53,068 bases of DNA from Akkermansia muciniphila (lineage in GTDB: Bacteria; Verrucomicrobiota; Verrucomicrobiia; Limisphaerales; UBA1100): the NCBI GenBank assembly GCA_945903605.1, contig CAMDOH010000008.1, positions 1-53,068 on the forward strand. Reading direction: 5' to 3'. Below are positions 49,393 through 53,068 of this stretch, piece by piece. Position 1 is the first letter of the stretch, and each line of letters starts with the position of its first letter. The notes beneath the pieces were generated by a model. It was not told the origin of the DNA. It made no database searches and saw only the letters and a list, made by a program, of their open reading frames with translations. The position numbers and the translations under genes were made by a program.

Positions 49393-50613
49393 TTAGCCCG
49401 TCAATACCTCATCCCAATCTTTCCAGACCGGTTCAAGATCGAGTCGGCGGATGAGTGCGGCGACTTCTTCTGGAGAACGTTCGTCGGCAATATCGAATTG
49501 GCCGGTGGCATTGGTCGCACGGCCGTTCGCTGGAGACCATTCACTGGAATCGGCCGATAATTCCACAATGCGGCCGCGTTCAGTGCGATGAAGATTATTT
49601 TTTCCTGCGCCCGTGTATCCGCCCGGCTCAGTGTGGCTGCCAGCACTAAGATGCGTCACACCCAAAGGAATGAGCCCATCACGAATGTGCGCCGGTTCAC
49701 GGGTTGAAAGCATGATTCCGACATCGGGTAGCAAGATGCGAAAGGCAGTGATGAGTTGCACAAATTCGCGGTCGCTCAATTGCGTCAGTGGCTGGAAATC
49801 TCCGGCGCATGGTCGCAGTCGCGGGAGTGAAATAGTCAGTTGCGCTTTCCAGCAATGTTTCAATAGATGAAGGGCATGTGCGGCAAGTGACAATGCTTCC
49901 ATTCGCCAATCCGCAAGGCCAAATAGTGCGCCGATACCCAGCCGCCGGAACCCAGCTTCATGGGCGCGCTCGGGTGTTTTCAATCGCCAATCAAAATCGC
50001 GTTTCGGGCCGGCGGTGTGCATCTCGGCGTATACTTCACGGTCGTAGGTTTCCTGATAAACGACAAGACCCTCGGCGCCGACATCGACCAGTTTTTTATA
50101 GTCACCGACTTCAAGTGGGCCGACTTCGAGCGCGACTGATGGGACAATTTGTCGGACAGCACGGACGCAGTCAGCGAGATAATCCGTGGCGACAAATTTC
50201 GGATGCTCCCCCGCGACAAGCAGGATGCTGCGAAATCCTTGCGCGGCTAAAGCCCGCGCTTCGGCCAGAACATTTTCAATATCCAGCGTGACTCTCAAGA
50301 TGGGATTATCGCGCGAGAAGCCGCAGTACTTGCAGTTGTTGATGCACTCGTTTGAAAGATAGAGCGGGGCAAACATGCGGATCGTCCGGCCGAATCGTTG
50401 GCGCGTGATGGTGGCGGATCGACGGGTGATCGCTTCGAGCTGCGTTGCAGCATTCGGCGAGATCAAAGATGCGAAGTCGCGCAAGTTGGGATGTGACGCA
50501 GTCAATGCACGCGAAACAGATTCAGAGTCAGCGCGAGTCGACAATTCTTGAAGTCCGCTGGTAGGCGCAAGTTGAACGCTGTCCAATAAAATCACGCTCC
50601 ATCTCTCGGACAA
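49393..50613 (-). CDS. thiH: 2-iminoacetate synthase (tyrosine lyase) ThiH
   Basis: This 406-residue radical SAM enzyme cleaves tyrosine to dehydroglycine for thiazole synthesis. The cluster motif LYLSNECINNCKYCGFSRDN (Cys90, Cys94, Cys97, Cys-x3-Cys-x2-Cys) is preceded by the MFAPLYLSNECINNC context typical of ThiH. GFRSILLVAGEHPK, LEVGPLEVGDYKKL, VYQETYDREVYAEMH and FGLADWRMEAL also match ThiH. The C-terminal half has the substrate-binding SLPRLRPCAG segment. TTG 50613 is the longest start; GTG 50595 is another candidate. It leads a leftward operon and is divergent from the ParA-type gene. Confidence 0.92.
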   Translation of the reverse strand: MSERWSVILLDSVQLAPTSGLQELSTRADSESVSRALTASHPNLRDFASLISPNAATQLEAITRRSATITRQRFGRTIRMFAPLYLSNECINNCKYCGFSRDNPILRVTLDIENVLAEARALAAQGFRSILLVAGEHPKFVATDYLADCVRAVRQIVPSVALEVGPLEVGDYKKLVDVGAEGLVVYQETYDREVYAEMHTAGPKRDFDWRLKTPERAHEAGFRRLGIGALFGLADWRMEALSLAAHALHLLKHCWKAQLTISLPRLRPCAGDFQPLTQLSDREFVQLITAFRILLPDVGIMLSTREPAHIRDGLIPLGVTHLSAGSHTEPGGYTGAGKNNLHRTERGRIVELSADSSEWSPANGRATNATGQFDIADERSPEEVAALIRRLDLEPVWKDWDEVLTG

Positions 50614-50697
50614 GTTTTGGTCGAAGTCAATCTCGCTGCTGGGGTGCGGTAATAACTTTTGCTGTTCTCATTGCGGCAGTCTTTTATCAATCAGGCA

Positions 50698-51525
50698 GTG
50701 CAGACTCACTTCATTGCCGTAGCGAATCAGAAGGGGGGCGTGGGCAAGACGACGACTGTCATTAACCTAGCCGCCAGTCTTGCTGCCCAACCGCGCAAAG
50801 TCCTCCTGATTGATTTGGACCCACAAGCAAATGCAACCAGTGGCCTCGGCATTGAAAAGAAACCCGGGGCCAGCGTGTACCCTTGCCTGATTAACGGCCT
50901 ATCATTGAAAAGTAAAATTCGGAGAACATCGGTTCGAAATCTTGACCTGTTACCGAGTGAGATGGATTTATGTGGAGCAGAAATCGAATTGCCACAACTC
51001 GAAAACCATCTGACTCGATTGCGCGATTTGATCAATCCCATCCGTCAGTCTGGTCGTTATGACATTATACTTTGCGACTGCCCTCCATCGCTGGGCATCC
51101 TCACATTGAACGCGCTCGTTGCCGCCGACCAAGTGCTCGTCCCCTCTCAATGCGAGTATTTCGCCCTGGAAGGATTAACGATGCTGAATCGCCTCATCGG
51201 GCAGGTTCGGGATGGTGGAGCTAATCCATCGCTTACAACCCTCGGTATTGTCATGACGATGTTCAACAACAGCACTCGACTGTCGCATCAAGTCGTCGAC
51301 GAAGTTCGAAAGCATTTTGGCAGTCAGGTGTTCGATGCGGTGATACCACGCAACACGCGATTGGCCGAAGCGCCAAGTCACGGAAAAGCCGCCATCGTTT
51401 ACGACCCTAATGGGGCTGGGACGGCTGCTTACTCTGTACTCGCCGAAGAAGTTGTTGGTCGGCTCGGCCTGAACTCGAAGAGTGCTATTGAGCCAATGAT
51501 CGGCCTTGTCGAAAAAAGTGCTTAA
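50698..51525 (+). CDS. ParA/Soj-family ATPase
   Basis: This 275-residue deviant Walker A ATPase is chosen at GTG 50698, which starts directly in VQTHFIAVANQKGG. Motifs: KGGVGKTTT (12-20), VLLIDLDPQANATSGLG, DIILCDCPPSLGILTLNAL, VPSQCEYFALEGLTMLN and AVIPRNTRLAEAPSHGKA. ParA proteins segregate chromosomes or position cargo through ATP-driven DNA gradients. The canonical partner ParB is not encoded next to it; the next gene is a flavin oxidoreductase. A longer frame reaches 50659, but homology begins near the GTG. Confidence 0.9.
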   Translation: MQTHFIAVANQKGGVGKTTTVINLAASLAAQPRKVLLIDLDPQANATSGLGIEKKPGASVYPCLINGLSLKSKIRRTSVRNLDLLPSEMDLCGAEIELPQLENHLTRLRDLINPIRQSGRYDIILCDCPPSLGILTLNALVAADQVLVPSQCEYFALEGLTMLNRLIGQVRDGGANPSLTTLGIVMTMFNNSTRLSHQVVDEVRKHFGSQVFDAVIPRNTRLAEAPSHGKAAIVYDPNGAGTAAYSVLAEEVVGRLGLNSKSAIEPMIGLVEKSA

Positions 51526-51585
51526 CGACTGGCGGCTGTTTCCATACATTCACCAAACTTCGCGGCTCAATCGCTGCGTCTATTT

Positions 51586-52308
51586 ATGGCCAAACAAATC
51601 GCCGAGATGTTGATTGAATCGGTCAACATGGAATTACCCGACGTCAAGACGCTCCGCTACAAATGGCCGGAAGGATATGACCCGGGAGAATTCAAGACAG
51701 GCCAGTTCATCACCGTTTATTGGCCCGACACGACCGCTTACAAACGCGCTTACTCGCTCAGTTCCTGCGCGCTGGATCGGGGGTTCTATGAAGTGACTGT
51801 GAAGCGTGACGGTAAGATGGGCACGCGCATAGTAGACTGGGCAAAAGCAGGCGACAAAATGTTTGTGATCCCGCCGACGGGACGGTTTCTGCCGGCTTTT
51901 GATCCACCGGGCAAACATCTCATCTGCGTTGCAGGCGGTTCGGGCGTGACTCCTTTTCGCGGGTTTGTGCGCGATGCCACGCGTCGCAATCTCGACACAA
52001 AAATTACCGTTCTTTATTCCGTGCGAACTACGGCTGACATCATTTTTAATGACGAGTTTCGCCAATTGGAGAAGGAAAATCCTCACTTCCAATTCAATGT
52101 CACCTGCACACGGCTACCTGAAACTGATCCTTGGACCGGCCGGCGCGGACGCATCACCGCAGAGTGGGTGAAGAGTTTCATCGGCGATCTTGCCAATACG
52201 GTCGTGTACGCCTGCGGCACAACCGAGTTGGTTGAATCCACGGAGCATCTCGTGCTGGGCGAATTGAAACTAGCAAAGGAACAAATGCGCACGGAGAAAT
52301 GGGGTTGA
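51586..52308 (+). CDS. ferredoxin-NADP reductase-like FAD oxidoreductase
   Basis: This 240-residue protein has an FAD-binding barrel (GEFKTGQFITVYW, then RAYSLSSCAL, the RxYS flavin motif) and an NAD(P)-binding domain (HLICVAGGSGVTPFRGFVRDA, TKITVLYSVRTTADIIF, VVYACGTTELVES). No C-terminal 2Fe-2S ferredoxin domain is present, so it is probably a reductase component that passes electrons to or from a separate protein. Similarities are to flavodoxin/ferredoxin reductases and phenol-hydroxylase-type reductases. It overlaps gcvT by 10 bases, suggesting co-expression with glycine cleavage. Confidence 0.88.
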   Translation: MAKQIAEMLIESVNMELPDVKTLRYKWPEGYDPGEFKTGQFITVYWPDTTAYKRAYSLSSCALDRGFYEVTVKRDGKMGTRIVDWAKAGDKMFVIPPTGRFLPAFDPPGKHLICVAGGSGVTPFRGFVRDATRRNLDTKITVLYSVRTTADIIFNDEFRQLEKENPHFQFNVTCTRLPETDPWTGRRGRITAEWVKSFIGDLANTVVYACGTTELVESTEHLVLGELKLAKEQMRTEKWG

Positions 52309-53068
52309 GCTTGTCGACGACACCACAACGCACACCGCTGTTTGCGGCTCATCATAAACTGGGTGCTCGCCTCATTGATTTTGGTGGCTGGGAAATGCCA
52401 GTGCAGTACACGAGCATTGTCGATGAACATCTCGCTGTCCGTAATGCCGCTGGCGTATTCGACATCTCACACATGGGCGAAGTGATTGTTTCAGGCCCTT
52501 ACGCCAGGCAGTTTCTGAATGGATTGCTGACCAACGATGTCGGCAAACTTCAGCTCGGCAGAGCGCAGTACACGCTCATGTGTAATTCGCGAGGTGGCAC
52601 GGTGGACGACTTGTACCTGTACGAAATCGCCAACGAAACTTATCTAATGATCATCAATGCCTCGCGTATTGACGCTGATCTGGCTTGGATGCAATCGGCC
52701 TTGGTAGAATTTCCGGATCGAGCTGGTGTGACCATCGAGAATGTTTCCAACTCCTTTGGAGCTGTCGCTGTTCAAGGCCCCAAGGTTGTCAGTTTCATTA
52801 GCGATATTTTTAGCGGCAAGGGAAAGTTCGGTGCTGAAGTGCCGACTGAATTGGCAAAGAATGAAATCGGTGCTTTTTCTTTTTGCGGCGAAGAAGTGTT
52901 CGTGACTCGCACAGGTTACACCGGAGAGGATGGGTTTGAAATTCTTGCGCCAGCGGAGACAATCGAATCGATTTGGAATCGTGTGCTCGATGCTGGCAAA
53001 GCACATGGCATCAAGCCCTGCGGACTCGGTGCGCGCGACACGTTGCGGACGGAAGTCTGCTATCCGCT
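52299..53068 (+). CDS. gcvT: aminomethyltransferase GcvT (glycine cleavage T protein), 3' truncated by window
   Basis: An ATG at 52299 begins MGLSLSTTPQRTPLFAAHHK and the frame stays open to the end of the window, so about 256 N-terminal residues are seen. GcvT marks include LGARLIDFGGWEMPVQYTSI, GVFDISHMGEVIVSG, QYTLMCNSRGGTVDDLYLY, AVAVQGPKVV and RTGYTGEDGFEIL with the CGLGARDTLR segment. In the glycine cleavage system it transfers the methylene from aminomethylated GcvH to tetrahydrofolate and releases ammonia. The start overlaps the flavin oxidoreductase stop region by 10 bases. gcvH and gcvP would be expected further right. Confidence 0.95.
   Translation, partial: MGLSLSTTPQRTPLFAAHHKLGARLIDFGGWEMPVQYTSIVDEHLAVRNAAGVFDISHMGEVIVSGPYARQFLNGLLTNDVGKLQLGRAQYTLMCNSRGGTVDDLYLYEIANETYLMIINASRIDADLAWMQSALVEFPDRAGVTIENVSNSFGAVAVQGPKVVSFISDIFSGKGKFGAEVPTELAKNEIGAFSFCGEEVFVTRTGYTGEDGFEILAPAETIESIWNRVLDAGKAHGIKPCGLGARDTLRTEVCYP

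Noticed and set aside
1-53068. CRISPR arrays, insertion sequences, prophage or integrase genes
   Set aside because: No regularly spaced direct repeats, transposase motifs or phage genes were seen anywhere in the window.

Overview
The window is a compact bacterial chromosome segment with an intermediate GC content, about 53 protein genes, two tRNA genes and no gene-free stretch longer than about 200 bases. The gene repertoire points to the PVC group, most likely Verrucomicrobiota (inference). The signs are a Tat-exported DUF1501 protein, FG-GAP, PQQ-propeller and NHL exported proteins, a GxDLY-type SGNH esterase, a lone sodium:solute symporter, many TTG/GTG starts and weak or absent Shine-Dalgarno sequences. 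No insertion sequence, prophage, integrase or CRISPR array was seen. This looks like core chromosome rather than a mobile island.

Layout. 1-2.6 kb: the end of an M29 aminopeptidase, then a leftward nucleoside-salvage operon (purine nucleoside phosphorylase, cytidine deaminase, LysR regulator). 2.6-7.8 kb: a rightward run of a MoeB-rhodanese fusion, nusB, a PHP phosphoesterase, ftsY, ribD and riboflavin synthase. 7.8-10.4 kb: a leftward operon tlyA, NAD kinase and LacI regulator. 10.5-15.1 kb: a MidA-type methyltransferase, a Tat-exported protein that looks like a degenerate Gfo/Idh/MocA protein, tRNA-Arg(CCG) and transketolase. 15.2-18 kb: a tiny putative lipoprotein, YqgE/AlgH and uvrB. 18-21.5 kb: hemW, an exported SGNH esterase and a two-unit Lrp/AhbA-AhbB-like protein. 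21.5-29.1 kb: pyruvate phosphate dikinase with a clear terminator, a PNPOx-like protein, DUF1501, an FG-GAP protein and a sodium:solute symporter.

29.2-34.6 kb is a translation block: tRNA-Val(TAC), rpmI-rplT with a leader hairpin, a terminator, then pheS and pheT. A secreted alkaline-phosphatase-like gene sits between pheS and pheT and overlaps both by start/stop codons. 34.7-39.5 kb is a set of exported proteins: PQQ-propeller, SRPBCC, alpha/beta hydrolase and NHL propeller. 39.5-43.8 kb runs leftward: an MBL-fold beta-CASP RNase-like protein, then tonB-exbB-exbD and an HpaI-type aldolase. 43.8-48.3 kb: apaG, a TlpA-like thioredoxin, a Cys-rich unknown, an MscS channel and an NhaD-type antiporter. 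48.3-50.6 kb: thiH, a metallophosphoesterase and thiS. 50.7 kb to the end: a ParA ATPase without ParB, a flavin oxidoreductase and the 5' part of gcvT, which runs off the window.

How it works together. ThiS (sulfur carrier), ThiH (dehydroglycine synthase) and the MoeB-rhodanese protein (adenylation and sulfur transfer) could form a thiamine or molybdopterin sulfur relay, although thiG is not here. TonB-ExbB-ExbD would power outer-membrane import, consistent with a Gram-negative envelope and with the many secreted hydrolases and propellers. Translational coupling by ATGA or TGATG overlaps recurs across the window: nusB/PHP, nadK/lacI, hemW/SGNH, pheS/AP/pheT, SRPBCC/hydrolase, exbB/exbD and MPE/thiS. 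The most unusual arrangements are the phosphatase inside pheST, the phosphoesterase inside the thi operon, the fused AhbA/AhbB-like protein and the Tat-exported Gfo/Idh-like protein without a nucleotide-binding glycine motif.
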